From Diadema setosum (lineage: Eukaryota; Echinodermata; Echinoidea; Diadematoida; Diadematidae), in assembly GCF_964275005.1 (NCBI RefSeq), contig NC_092700.1, positions 22,677,674-22,741,673 of the forward strand: DNA of 64,000 bases, in the 5' to 3' direction. Positions within the stretch are counted from its first letter, which is position 1. Each line of letters starts with the position of its first letter. A program made the translations under genes and the position numbers. The notes below the pieces were generated by a model, which saw nothing but the letters and a program-made list of their open reading frames with translations, had not been told where the DNA came from and searched no databases. Shown here piece after piece: positions 24,401-33,585 of this stretch.

Positions 24401-27400
24401 CTCATCCTTTCCCCGTCCCCTCCTCCCCCTCTTCCTCCCCCTCCTCCACCTCCTCCTCCCCCTCCTCCTCCCCCTCCTCCTCCCCCTCCTCCTACTCCTC
24501 CTGCCCCTCCCCCTCCTCCTCCTCTTCCCCCTCCTCCTCCTCTCCTCTTTCTCCCACCGCCTCTCCCTTCGCCCCCTCCTCTGCTTCTCCACCTTTGCTC
24601 TCCCTCTTTTACCCCTCTTCATCCCCTCCCTCTACAACCAACCAAGATCCAACATCACCCTCAGCTCCAACGGATACCAGCCATGGTAAAGTGTCTAATA
24701 AATTTGGTGGTCCGAGCGGGCAACTAGAGAAAATGACAGTGTCGAGCCATGTACAGTAAATCATAAGCTCCCCTAAACAAAAAAAAAGAAAAAAGAATGA
24801 TTTCATTTATGTTGTGTATGCCATTCCTTAATGTACATCAACTTTTATTTAATTTCATTAACATTATACAAAAATAACAGTATAAATGTTTTCAACAATT
24901 ATCACCATTTTCATCCATTATCCAATGCATCTGTAACATTATGATTACACAACTTATATCTTAACTTGCATACACAGTAGGACTTTTTTGCAATAATAGC
25001 TGTAATGATATTCAATCAATCAAAATGCAATTTGCAAGGTGTGAAACTGCAACTTATTACCTACACCGTACCTTAAACCTCATCCAATTTGCTGAAGTGG
25101 TATCAAATAAATGAGGGATATTTGTAGAGCATAACAATTATTAGGAATCCCTTCCCTTCCAGTTTGTCCATTGCATGTGTTCACGTCTACAAAATGGTTA
25201 CAGCTCGTGGTTCCGAAGGTTCGTTATTCCGGAAGCTGTTCAGTCCGAAGGTTCGTTTTTCCGAATTTCATTTTCGGATGAACAAATCTTCGGAATAACG
25301 AACCTTTGGAATAACGCCACAAATGTTCGGATTAACGAATCTCTAGGTATAGGGAGTTTGTGTGTTTCGGATTAACGAACCTTCGGAATAACGAACCCTC
25401 GGAATATCGAACCTTCGGAATAACGAACAGCACCCTACAAAAAATACGCAGTCGTTCATTCTGTTCTCGCACAATACTGCCCTCTGTACTTTGGCAAAAG
25501 GAAGCAAGTGACATTATCATGGATATTGACTTTTTATTTATTTGGCATATTTGAGGCATGTTCTATTTAGCTGAAAATCCAAAAGTTACAATTTTGGCCC
25601 ATTTCTGAGATATTCGGTTGGCAAAAAGAAGCAAGTCACACAAACTTGCATGAAAAAAAGATTGGCAAAAGGAAGCAAGTTAAAACCTCATGATATGATT
25701 GTCACTTGTTTCCCTTTGCCAAATCTTTATATTCACACACAATCTAAAATGCCTTGGCAAAAGGGAGCAAGCAAGATCCTCATGATATGATTGTCACTTG
25801 CTTCCTTTTGCCATTTTTCATGTTTGTTAGAAATCTATGATACTTTGGCAAAAGGAAGCAAGTATAACATTCTCATGATATGATTGTCACTTGTTTCCTT
25901 TTGCCAATTTTTTAAGTTTGTTGCAAATCTATAATACTTTGGCAAAACGAAGCAAGTAACATAGTCATGATATGATTGTCACATGCTTCCTTTTGCCAGA
26001 TTTTTCATGTTTGGTACAAATCTATAATAATTTGGCAAGAGGAAGCAAGTTACGTAATAATGAGTTTCTATGGGAATATCAAAATTGTGAAATTGTCATA
26101 AATGCATCACCATATGATTTGCACGAATACCGACATTTTTCTCATCACAAATTTCCGTGTTGAAAGGCCCCCCCCCCCCCAAAAAAAAAAAAAAACATAT
26201 TTTCTTCATTTGTAGCATTTGTACTCGATGTCACTTGCTTCCTTTTTCCAATAGTATATCTTTTAAAAGTGACTGCTTGTTTCTTTTCATTTTCTATCAA
26301 CGATATTAATAGTTTATCAAAAAGGAAGCTTTTTTGTTTAGTTTGCAAGAATCGGTAAGGTGTGAAAATGCATGATTAAGGCAAGATATAAGATTATTTC
26401 TAGTATATTTTGGAAGGCTGCATTAATTTCCTTCTCCTTTTTGGCTCTCTCCGTATATTCTTTTTTTCTGTTTCCTTTTTCTTGTTCATTCTTTCTTTCA
26501 TTAAGATAATCATTAAGTATCATAATTATTTACATACAGTATTCACCTTATTTACACAATGATGTAACATCATGCACATGCATTCATTTCTTAGTTGTCC
26601 TGTCAGTTGTGTCAGTTGTGAGCATTTTTTTCATTCAAATGGATACACATCGATACACATTTCACACACTTCACCAAAATGAATGGGATATTCTGGAAGA
26701 TGTAGGGAAGAAGTTATAGTTCATACCCTGAAATAGCATTCTAATTTTTTTGGTCATTATGAAGGTAATGATTGCGAAAATTCATTTGTATCTTCTTCTT
26801 CTTTTTTTTTGGGGGGGGGGACATACTGTATACGTATTATATTTCTGTGTATAATTATGTCAATCGGCACAGACTTCCTTGATCTCACCCATTTGTTCCT
26901 TTATCCCTTCCCAGAGTGTTTTGCTTGGTACAGAGTCTGTAGGTTGCCGTTAACAGTCTTTACGGTAATCAGATGCGTTCCTTTTATTTTTTTTTCTTGC
27001 AGAGATACCCGTGTTTGCAAAGGCACTAGGTATGGAAAGCAAAACCATACCGGATGCTAGCATCACGGCGTCTAGCAAGTGGAACAGCTTTTTAGGACCT
27101 GAGAAAGGAAGACTAAACGGCAAGACTGCGTGGGCCGCAACTACAGCACTCGATGGTCAATGGATTCAGGTACAAGTTGAGAAATTATGATATCGGTCAG
27201 CCAACATAAACACACGAAAACAAACACAAGAACAAATAGATAAAGATTCCCTCAAAAAGGCAAGTAAACAAAACAAAGTAAAGAAAATCATATGATTGGT
27301 AATAGATAGAATAAAACAAAGCAAAACAATAGAAGGAATAAATTGCTCGTGTCTCAGCTATGTTTTCTCGTTAGTGTTTGTTTTCTTTATGTATAACTCT

Positions 27401-29253
27401 ATCCTCTGTACAATTTTATCGAAATCAGTACCCAAGAGTTATGAAAATGGTAAGTTTTGTTCGCAAGGGCATTTTTTTTTTTCTAAGGAACAGAATATTT
27501 AACTGACGTAATCTGGATTGCGATGATAAATAGATTGACCGGTTTGGGTATGACATGATAATAATGCTAACATAAAATGGGACGATCGACACAGTAGTTA
27601 GTGGCAAAGCTTCCCCAATCCTAAACAATAAAAAGTAAAAAACCACACGTTAAGTTTCGACATTGCGAAAACTTCACTGAGATTCCACGCTGACCTAAGA
27701 GTAAAAGAAAAGTTACAGTTTCATGTTGACCGGATAAATCATATAAGAGAATTAAAGCAGAAACAAGTTATCATAAAACTAGTGGTATTTGTTTTGAGTA
27801 CGCTCCGGCCCTTGTGACCTGACGTTACATTTCGTTTTATGTCTCCGTCACTCTAAACACAGGTTGATCTCGAGCATCCGACCTGCATAGTTGGACTCGC
27901 AACGCAAGGTCGACGGGACCATCCCCATTGGGTGACAGAGTACAAGGTTGGATGCGGACTGCAGGCAGAGGGCATCGTTATGGTGACAGAAAATTCATCC
28001 AGTGGCGTCTCAGAGAAGGTGAAATATCATTTTTTTTTTTTTTTAGGGGGGCAGGGGGGAGGGGATGACAATTTGGGGGCTTTTTAATTCTAGCTGGCCT
28101 GAGCCAAAGGCTCAAGGGAGCTCTTGCGGTCATTCACCGTCCGACGTTCGTCGTGCGTCATGCGTCATGCGTCACGCGTCGTCCGTCGTGTGTAAGTTTT
28201 TTAAACTTTCATGTTCTCCTTGAATGCCCAATGACGGATTTTCACCAAGCTCAGCAGGTTGCATCCCTTATGCCCCTGTGACACTTTGCCGGATATGGCA
28301 AACGCATTAAAGACGAATGTCCGATTTTGGTATCCGTTGATATCAGTTAAAATGCGTTTCATGTCCTTTTTATCCTTTGGATGGACATTTATCTTCCAGT
28401 GATTTCCGTCAGAGCGGCCAGAAAACTTTATTCATGCACAAAGATTTCTCTTGCCAAAAACGGATAGCGCGATCCGATCCTTGTCCAATAGTTGTCTATT
28501 TCTCCTGTATCTATACTGTACTTTGTCATTTTCCACGCGTTTCCATCCTTTCCGCCTCCTTTAGAGTCCGTTGTGCAAGAAATGGAACGGATGAAACGGC
28601 TATGTACAGCACATTAAAAGCGTACACACGGTTCTCTGACTTCGATGCACGTCTCATGTGTCACCCATTTGTTCCTTGTGCGTTCTCTCCTGTGAGCATG
28701 CGGTTTCTATTCGTTTCTCATGCGTTTGAGCGCGTTCCACTGTACACAGTTGTCAAAGGTGCGTTTTGTCCAGCCGCTAGACCATGTAGACCGTGTATGC
28801 ACGCTCCACTAAAACGGAAAATTTACACTTTGTCTACCGGATTGACGAATTCAACAACGGATGTGCAAAATCTCGCCCGTTTCTATTACGGTGGGCCTAT
28901 ACGGCAAAGTGTGAGGGGGGCTTTGGGGGAATAGGATCTCAATTTGTTCAAATGGGTACCTTAACCCTCCCCCCCCCCCCCCAGGATATCAAACGCAATG
29001 CACAACAGCAACGGCAACGCCGAGGAAGTATTAAATTGATATATGTTGTGATTGTTTTTAGCTTCATAAAAGTTGCTACATATATGACGACGCTTTGTTT
29101 TTCTTGCAGATCTTTTCTGCCAATGAGGATAAACACACGGTGATGTACAACGGCCTTCCTGAAGCACACCTTTGCCACTTCGTACGGGTCTATCCTGTGT
29201 CGTGGTTCGAACGCCCCAGCATGCGCATGGAGCTTTACACTGCAAGAGTCTGA
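9263..29253 (+). CDS. Secreted EGF and discoidin (F5/8 type C) domain protein, spliced gene model
   Basis: Model: join(9263..9410, 14478..14666, 15324..15425, 24257..24685, 27003..27169, 27863..28018, 29110..29253), 1335 nt, 444 aa. All internal junctions are in phase (1,1,1,1,0,0), which is strong support. Order: hydrophobic signal-like start, a 62-residue unknown module with three cysteines, one EGF domain, a 142-residue Pro/Ser/Thr linker, then an F5/8C domain of about 155 residues to the stop. F5/8C domains bind glycans or phospholipids at cell surfaces; with EGF and no membrane segment after the start, a secreted adhesion, recognition or lectin-like role is likely but inferred. Intron 1 carries a LINE in the same orientation, and introns 3 and 4 are full of repeats. 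The first exon is the least certain part. Confidence 0.65.
9411..10440. other. Intronic spacer
   Basis: No exon or repeat boundary recognised. It lies between the candidate first exon of the discoidin-domain gene and the LINE inserted in its first intron. Confidence 0.4.
10440..13498 (+). mobile_element. Decayed CR1-like LINE copy (ORF2, endonuclease and reverse transcriptase)
   Basis: Pieces of one ORF2 lie in order on the + strand: FSETWFNSN (about 10.53 kb), GGGVCLYVD (10.63), VAGDFNFDIMKY (10.85), TKPTRV and SDISDHLPIF (endonuclease end, 11.06), NPCLTKDILKFMNRKQ (linker, 11.34), then RT motifs: FYSGIVPYSLKLAKVIPMFK and NYRPTSLLPTL (11.75-11.87), a YVDLSKAFDS palm block (12.13), FLGVI (12.57). 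The 3' end is near 13.49 kb, after an AATAAACTGAATTTGATTC tail, the short ATTTAAT-like repeat end typical of this group. Several stops and frameshifts and a missing YADD-region context show an old, inactive copy. It sits in intron 1 of the discoidin-domain gene. Confidence 0.85.
13661..13970. mobile_element. MITE with GTTCACACG ends and AACCTCGAGGTT internal repeats
   Basis: Ends are GTTCACACGACGAGG and, in reverse complement, GTTCACACGGCAAGC. The inside repeats AACCTCGAGGTTA and its variants (AACCTCGCGGTT, AACCGCGAGGTT) at least six times, plus CCGTGTGGACGCAC. About 310 bp, no coding capacity. The GTSACAC-like end resembles the elements at 28.27-28.92 and 37.54-38.18 kb. Confidence 0.65.
14478..14666 (+). 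CDS. Discoidin gene exon 2, unrecognised cysteine module
   Basis: Acceptor after a long pyrimidine tract ending AAACCCAG; donor CCTG|GTAATA. Phase 1-1, 62 full codons. Only this frame is open across the exon. Text includes QCGVGHNLTYNSSS, IKQCPEKEYNG, ITAGAQKISSN and HICRFPG, with three cysteines and a likely N-glycosylation site (NLT, also NSS). The phase 1-1 symmetry and cysteines fit an extracellular module, but I do not recognise the family. The following codons run into a stop 12 residues later if the donor is not used. Confidence 0.55.
15324..15425 (+). CDS. Discoidin gene exon 3, EGF-like domain
   Basis: A 102-nt phase 1-1 exon encodes D-CLVNPC-IHGRC-EETIRGS-ICHC-PPEFTGHRC-EV, the six-cysteine EGF pattern with the usual Gly before the last Cys. 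The first Asp is not followed by the DxxxxD/N calcium-binding consensus, so it is probably a non-calcium EGF. The donor is GTTC|GTGAGT. Confidence 0.8.
15480..15850. other. Intronic spacer
   Basis: No gene or clear repeat seen. Confidence 0.4.
15852..15968. repeat. Imperfect inverted repeat (hairpin of about 50-bp arms)
   Basis: GACAAACTATCACTTCC(G)AGGCGAT and later GCTATCTTTCC on the left are answered by GGAAAGATAGC and ATCGCCGAGGAAGTGATAG on the right around a loop of about 13 nt (GAAGCGCAGCTGA). Probably a small fold-back element. Confidence 0.65.
16435..17194. mobile_element. 760-bp non-autonomous TIR element inserted in the Crypton relic
   Basis: The left end TGTGACCCGCTACAACA is matched by the reverse complement of the right end, and the similarity continues inward for about 40 bp (CCTAAAGTCGCGCA versus CCTAAAGTCGGGCA). 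The inside is non-coding. The right TIR overlaps the last 25 codons of the Crypton-type frame, so this element inserted there and supplies that frame's present stop. Target duplication is not clear. Confidence 0.75.
17127..18528 (-). mobile_element. Decayed Crypton-type tyrosine recombinase gene (DUF3504, KIAA1958/QRICH1-like)
   Basis: Starts MAAEIPRFGLLSEAEIDDLL with an N-terminal SAM-like DNA-binding part (about 1-105). The catalytic region shows the first Arg in THFANRGEENL, then DDDSNSQGGRMFEIPG, KYKSKLNPKSPFLWQKPKG, the H-x-x-R box in TNHCLRATSI, and SGHRSETSIK followed by KMKMSETIS. These are hallmarks of the Crypton-derived DUF3504 family. The position where the nucleophilic Tyr normally follows (SIKSYA-like) reads SIKHTA, so the Tyr is absent. 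The coding frame is broken by about two frameshifts and two stops, and the 3' end is cut by the TIR element at 16.4-17.2 kb. It lies in intron 3 of the discoidin gene in opposite orientation. An inactive DNA transposon copy is the simplest reading. Confidence 0.8.
18696..18767. repeat. 72-bp near-perfect palindrome
   Basis: Two 36-bp arms, TAAAAGTGCGTTGCACTGTG outward to the centre GTGACCTAGGTCAC, differ at only two positions and have no loop. It can form a cruciform. It lies 170 bp upstream of the Crypton frame start and 90 bp outside the motif array at 18.86 kb. Confidence 0.9.
19492..19554 (+). CDS. Weak candidate exon, unknown protein
   Basis: Acceptor CTGTTTTGCAG and donor ACCG|GTAAGT enclose 21 in-frame codons (SWNGYSPEQLMLPQRKS...). 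Phase 0-0, compatible with 21400-21534. No family recognised and no upstream exon found. It could be chance. Confidence 0.2.
20229..20310. repeat. 82-bp near-perfect hairpin
   Basis: CAGTACTTGTGTTTAACCAA is answered at the right end by its reverse complement with one mismatch; the arms (about 40 nt) differ by one substitution and one single-base indel and meet at an AT-rich centre. It lies inside the putative 18.85-23.97-kb element. Confidence 0.9.
21400..21534 (+). CDS. Weak candidate terminal exon, unknown protein
   Basis: After a pyrimidine tract ending TCCTGCAG, 44 codons and a stop read WSTEQFESREKNNY, then TDFRTAVHARQNLMKDGVD, ending LEEK. Charged, with no recognised family. It follows 19492-19554 in phase 0. 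If real it would be the C-terminus of a small protein carried by the putative transposon. Confidence 0.2.
   Translation, partial: WSTEQFESREKNNYTDFRTAVHARQNLMKDGVDCALDQSTLEEK
22640..22722. repeat. (GT)n microsatellite
   Basis: Two GT/TG runs separated by a short T-rich interruption. Confidence 0.95.
24257..24685 (+). CDS. Discoidin gene exon 4, Pro/Ser-rich linker
   Basis: The acceptor is GAACAG|CAG, a NAGNAG site that may also splice three bases later. Donor CATG|GTAAAG. Phase 1-1, 142 codons. It begins APSAEMTVRPATEEVEDYPTTSS and ends TDTSHG; between these about 80 residues are Ser/Pro from a (TCC)n-like tract at 24.36-24.62 kb. Likely a flexible, heavily O-glycosylated stalk between the EGF and discoidin domains. 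The tract is expected to vary in length between individuals. Confidence 0.65.
25205..25436. repeat. Array of TTCGGAATAACGAACC motifs in both orientations
   Basis: CCGAAGGTTCGTTATTCC-type words on the left give way to their reverse complements (CTTCGGAATAACGAACC) on the right, about nine copies in 230 bp with irregular spacing. The same motif set recurs at 44.46-44.84 kb. Confidence 0.85.
25491..26335. repeat. Tandem array of about 92-bp hairpin units (GGCAAAAGGAAGCAAGT)
   Basis: Units start near 25663, 25753, 25844, 25938 and 26031 (period 90-94 bp), with outlying copies at 25491, 25618 and 26230. Each complete unit has GGCAAAAGGAAGCAAGT, a CTCATGATATGATTGTC spacer, then ACTTGCTTCCTTTTGCC, so each can fold into a hairpin with a stem of about 17 bp. 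Confidence 0.9.
26340..27000. other. Intronic spacer
   Basis: No gene seen. Poly-T/G tract near 26800. Confidence 0.4.
27003..27169 (+). CDS. Discoidin gene exon 5, start of F5/8C domain
   Basis: Acceptor TTCTTGCAG, donor ATTCAG|GTACAA; phase 1 in, 0 out. It encodes IPVFAKALGMESKTIPDAS, ITASSKWNS, GPEKGRLNGKTAWAA and DGQWIQ, matching the F5/8C opening (LGMESG-I-D-ITASS, RLN, W, QWIQVDLG). The domain-opening Cys that normally precedes PLGME is absent. Confidence 0.9.
27863..28018 (+). CDS. Discoidin gene exon 6, middle of F5/8C domain
   Basis: Acceptor TAAACACAG, donor GAGAAG|GTGAAA; phase 0-0, 52 codons. VDLEHPTCIVGLATQGRRD, HPHWVTEYKVG and VTENSSSGVSEK follow the family pattern VDLG...VTGVATQGR...WVTSYKV. 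Confidence 0.9.
28095..28270. repeat. Interspersed repeat rich in GCGTC words
   Basis: Contains GGCTCAAGGGAGCTCTTGCG, a GTCGTGCGTCATGCGTC run and a downstream TTTCACCAAGCTCAGCAGG segment. It looks like a dispersed repeat. Limits are approximate. Confidence 0.35.
28273..28920. mobile_element. About 650-bp MITE with CCCCTGTGACACTTTGCCG ends
   Basis: The left end CCCCTGTGACACTTTGCCG is matched at the right by CGGCAAAGTGTGAGGGGGG in inverted orientation. The inside has many short GCGTT/ACGC words in both orientations and no true gene. Length and layout parallel the element at 37.54-38.18 kb. Confidence 0.65.
29110..29253 (+). CDS. Discoidin gene exon 7, end of F5/8C domain and stop
   Basis: Acceptor TTTCTTGCAG, then 47 codons and TGA. 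IFSANEDKHTVMYNGLP, CHFVRVYPVSW and SMRMELYTARV match the family end (F-GN-D--T-V-N-F--P--ARYVRI-P--W-----LR-ELYGC). The closing Cys is absent, in step with the missing opening Cys. Confidence 0.9.
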   Translation: MFSANEDKHTVMYNGLPEAHLCHFVRVYPVSWFERPSMRMELYTARV

Positions 29254-29399
29254 ATGCAAAGACAGATAAACATTGGTTTTTGCAAATTTTTTTTTCATTT
29301 CATTCTGATATTTTGCTCTGTCGTAGGAGAGCCTCTATCTGTAAAATGACGATGCACAGTAAAATGGGTGAATCCATAAGCAACTGAGATTCAAACTGA

Positions 29400-30640
29400 G
29401 ATCAGTATAAGTCAACACGTCAAAGCATTCCCTTGACGTCGACGTACAGATAAGAGACACATTTCACCCATATATATGTAAGAAATACTAAAGGCGAAAC
29501 TTTTTATAGTATGACCAAGGAGGTACAATCGACTAGTCCCTCTTAGAAAGGGTAAAAGATTCGATCAGAGCTACTATTATCAAAGTACAAAGTAAATAGG
29601 TAAGTGAATAGTGTATGTATAATTATTAGAACGTGGCCTGATATATTGCAGTAAAAACAAAAACAAAATAAAATAAAACAAAACAAAACTCCCGAACTTT
29701 TGAAGGCATTGTTCACTATAAGCTCGCCCCAATTATTTGAGGCGTTTGAATGATAACCGTTCCCATCAATCTTATATTCACACCTCTCTAAATGGAGGTA
29801 TTCTGCGGATAGATTTGGAGTCGTAGTCAATGATTTGCGAAAAGTCGTCGTTAAAAGATCTTCGTTTTCATTGTCGTTACTTCAGTCATTAGCTCCGGCA
29901 GGATGGTCACATTTGCGAAGGGAGGCAGAACATCGATTGATCATAAAGCATATCAGACTATAACTTGATAGCCCCGACCCACCCATAGTGTGTATGGGAG
30001 TATGGGAGTATAGACCGATTCTAGCGACTGTTCATGGAAGTGCGCCCTCTTAAGGCGACGCCATAACTGGGGACCAACCAGGCCGGGTCGGCAAGCGCCC
30101 TGCGTGCGTGGCAAGGGTGCCAGCGGCAACCAGTGCTTTTACCACCCGGCGCCAGCGCAGCCGGCCAGCTACTGTATCTCTGGCAGCGGTCGACGCGTCT
30201 GGCTCTGTTACAACCGCATTTTTTTTTCGCTCGCTAATTGTAAAATCCGCGGTCCAACAGTGATAAGCGAAATTCCTGAAAATTAAACAACTTATACCGG
30301 GTATGAGAGTGGTGACATACGGCTGTAGCCAAAACTTGAATTTCAAGGTAAATATCGGTACGATCCGTGAGTGTTTGTAGACTCTTCTTGGCGATGACAT
30401 GGGTAAGGCCTACTCGCGTGTATTGTAAAAACCCCTTATACCGGGTGTCCCCAAAAAAGCGGAACGGTGGATTTTCAGTACCTTGCGTTCTAAAAGTGAT
30501 ATATTTTTTGACATTATTAGAAAGAGCATCTTCCGCAGAAGACATTGATACCTAAATTATTAAATTTGGTTCAGCACTTTTTATTCTACGGGTCGTCGGA
30601 TGGGTGGAAGGTCGGGCAGTCGGGCGGTTAGTTGGTTGCA
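29400..30640. other. Intergenic region downstream of the discoidin gene
   Basis: No gene recognised. GC-rich stretch at 30.05-30.20 kb and two TTATACCGGGT words (30.29, 30.44 kb) suggest old repeats. A polyadenylation site for the upstream gene was not identified with confidence. Confidence 0.35.
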
Positions 30641-30659
30641 AAACTTGTGCTCGAACTAC

Positions 30660-31530
30660 TCTCTCATTTATTGAGTAACTGGCCTCAAACTTGGCATGTG
30701 TAACCGCTATGATAGGTAGTGTGAAAGACTTGCCTTTCCGCGAGTATGGAGCTATTTGTGGAATTTTGCCACATGTGACCGCTACAGTATATATTATGTA
30801 GATGTGCACACAAAAAAATCGATGCCGAACAATGTGTTGCCATTGAAACGATATTTTCTACCAAAAATCTCACAAAAACATTGTGGATTCTGTTTAATAA
30901 TTCCCTCGGTCTTTGAGAATTTCGCGTGAAATTTGGCACATGTGACCAGTTTAGTACATAGATACTCAACTTTATCTTTCGCCATTGTTGAACATTGTTT
31001 GCCGTAATGTATTGAACAGCTTACTACAGGAAATTCATGTAGCTTTGTAAATTTTGAATTAGTTGGCTTGAAATATGGCACATGTGTCCACTGGAGTAAG
31101 AGATGCGAACTTTATCTTTCGTTATTTTCGAACAATGTGTTGTGATGGTAACATTGTATTTTGAATGAATATCATACAAAAAAAAAAAAGTATTCTGCAT
31201 ACAGCTTACTCCCTCAGTTTTTGAGCAATTAGCATGAAATTTATGATTTAATTCCGCTATAGTATGTAGATAAGCAAACTTTATCTTTGGTCTTTGACAA
31301 ACAATGTGTTGTCATGGTAACAGCATATTTTGAGTGCAAAACTCACAAAAAATATTGCGGATTCAGCTAACTCCCTCAACTTTTGTTGAGTACTTGGTTT
31401 GACATTCGGCACATGTGACCGCTATGAAATGTAGTTTGGAAAAAAAAAATGTCTTTTGCTAATGTTGAACATGGCGTTACCATGGTAACAGCATTCATTT
31501 TAATGAAAAATCATAGATTCAATCTGGCTC
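30660..31530. repeat. Degenerate tandem repeat of about 145-165 bp
   Basis: The landmark GGCACATGTGACCGCTA-like words recur near 30695, 30765, 30930, 31073, 31237 and 31403, with AACTTTATCTTTCG and ACAATGTGTTG recurring between them. About five diverged units. Confidence 0.8.
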
Positions 31531-31539
31531 TCTGTTGAA

Positions 31540-32560
31540 AGAATCAAGTTACAAAGTTGCATATTCACCTTCAAAATCCTTCATCCATCTGGTACCTATG
31601 ATACTTATCTAAACACTATTAATTACTTCTTTTTAGGCCAATTAATACAAAAACGATATTCTCAGCATTCCACTTTATCAATACCTTACCCGACAACCGA
31701 ATTAAAGAAAGGTTCCTTTTTCGTACACCGGTAGCTCTCTTTTCAACAAACCCCCCATTGCAGTACAACTGTCGTCGTCTTTGAATATATTCAAAACAAA
31801 TTGTTTAAGATTTATCCACATGCTTTAATTTTTCCCCATGAATTCAACTAGACCTTTTTTGTTTTTACATTGTCACACCCATAAGACATTTCTTTTTTGT
31901 TTACGGCTACTCTCCCCTTTTCCAAATTGTCAAGGCCCTAACTTCGATGTACATGTATACAGTATACATTATGTAACGGAATTGTAGTTAAGTTTATTTC
32001 TTTTGTTTGTCTATGTCATTGATTTGTAATTGTGTGAATCATGTTATTACAAATGTATTGTTATTTCATTCTGTGTATATACAGGGCGCCACTGTAGAGC
32101 AGTTTACAGCAAAGTGAATGTGCCTAGCCTGTATTCTTTTGAAGAAATTATGAATAAAATATAATGAAAACAAAAATAAATTAGAACCAGGACAGGCTGT
32201 TGGGCGGAAACCCAGTGATCTTAATGGATACGACACCCATATCTCATACCGGCATATCTATTTATCAGGAGATCATTGGTTGGAGTCCAACCCGAGTATG
32301 GTTGCATGCCCACGATATACACACACTGAATAATCGGTGTTTATTTACGCAATGTGTATTTGTCAAACAGTTGCAATGTCGTAGCCTATTTTTGAATGAT
32401 TAAAACGAAGGGGAAGAGAAAAATGTGGGAGTGTGTTCAGTTAATTTATGATTTTATTATTTGTTTTTTGCTTCTGATTTAACGATTTAAAATATCTAGA
32501 ACTTTATCTAGACTGCTGTATATAGCCATTGCGATCAATATTGTTCAGTGTATATACCAA
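31540..32560. other. AT-rich spacer
   Basis: No gene or clear repeat seen. An AATAAAATATAATG stretch near 32152 is the only polyadenylation-like cluster. Confidence 0.4.
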
Positions 32561-32563
32561 ATT

Positions 32564-32701
32564 GGGGTGTTTCATAAAGCTGTTCTTAAAGTTACGAACT
32601 ACTTAAGAATGACTGGTGATCAGTTCTTGTGCTGAATTATTTAAATTCTGATAAGTATAGCACATCGTAACTTTAAAAAACAGCTTTATGAATCACTCCA
32701 T
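32564..32701. mobile_element. Short MITE, same family as 62.40 kb
   Basis: GGTGTTTCATAAAGCTGTTC with AAAGTTACGAAC following is mirrored at the right end by AACTTTAAAAAACAGC, then TTTATGAATCACTCC. Internal ACTGGTGATCAGTTCT is shared with the copy at 62.40-62.57 kb. Confidence 0.75.
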
Positions 32702-32709
32702 GGTTTTAC

Positions 32710-33116
32710 TGTTGTGATGCAGCATGCATTTTATATGACAAGAGGGTTTGATAGTATAGGTGGAGAAAATACGTAATTTGGCGTTGTGCAATCTTGTTGA
32801 ATATACTCTAATTACAGATATAATACTGTCCTGCGAGGTAGACGAAATTCAGTTATACTGTATATCTTAAAGGCTTTATGATATAGTTTAAATATACAAT
32901 CTCAAAACATTTTTTTAAAATCTCGAATAACAAAAGCTTCAAAGATCTTCTGAAACCTCACTTGTTCCACAAGTTTTCAAAACCCATGTTTCTTGTGACA
33001 CTTTTTTTGTGTAGGGTGCCGCAAGCAGTCGATGTTTGTATACTGGTCCATTTTCTGTATATTATAGTTACTGAGCTGTCATATTCAAAGTTCAAAACTG
33101 ATACATGTTAAAACAC

Positions 33117-33149
<33 letters not shown>

Positions 33150-33580
33150 ATTTTGTATATATAATTGTGTGCAGTGTTGAGTACTCCTACAGAAATTACG
33201 AAAACGTACAGTTAGAATTATTTGTTGGTTGGTTGGTTAGTTCCGTGGTCTTGGATGAAGAGAGTGCTTGCGGAGTCATTATGCTCATGCGATGGAATCT
33301 ATGTCAATACTAGTAGTCGTATAATGTATAGTCAGTAGCTATGTAAAATATATTGACATTATATATTAACATATATATTAACATTGGTTAAGTATACGTG
33401 GAATGCATATAGTGAAATGTATGGTCAAAGTTATGATGTCGTTTTTGTAATCACTGTTGAGTTTGAATATTATCGTTACAAAACATGTAGGCCCTTAACG
33501 TATAATGAAAATCATTGAATTTGTAAGAAATAACCAATTAACATGATTGAAGAGATAGTGTAGCATTGGTGGAGATGAGG
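32710..33580. other. AT-rich spacer with a (CT)n run at 33118-33150
   Basis: No gene seen. Confidence 0.45.
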
Positions 33581-33585
33581 ATTGG

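Noticed and set aside
24356-24622. Arg/Gly/Glu-rich open frame on the - strand
   Set aside because: It is the antisense of the (TCC)n-like tract coding the Pro/Ser stalk; low-complexity artefact.
25491-26335. CRISPR-like array
   Set aside because: Regular spacing, but units are whole tandem repeats with nearly identical spacers, and the DNA is animal.
28377-28934. Open frame of 185 codons on the + strand
   Set aside because: It lies wholly inside the 650-bp MITE with inverted ends, has no recognisable domain, and its length comes from the element's CG-rich word repeats.
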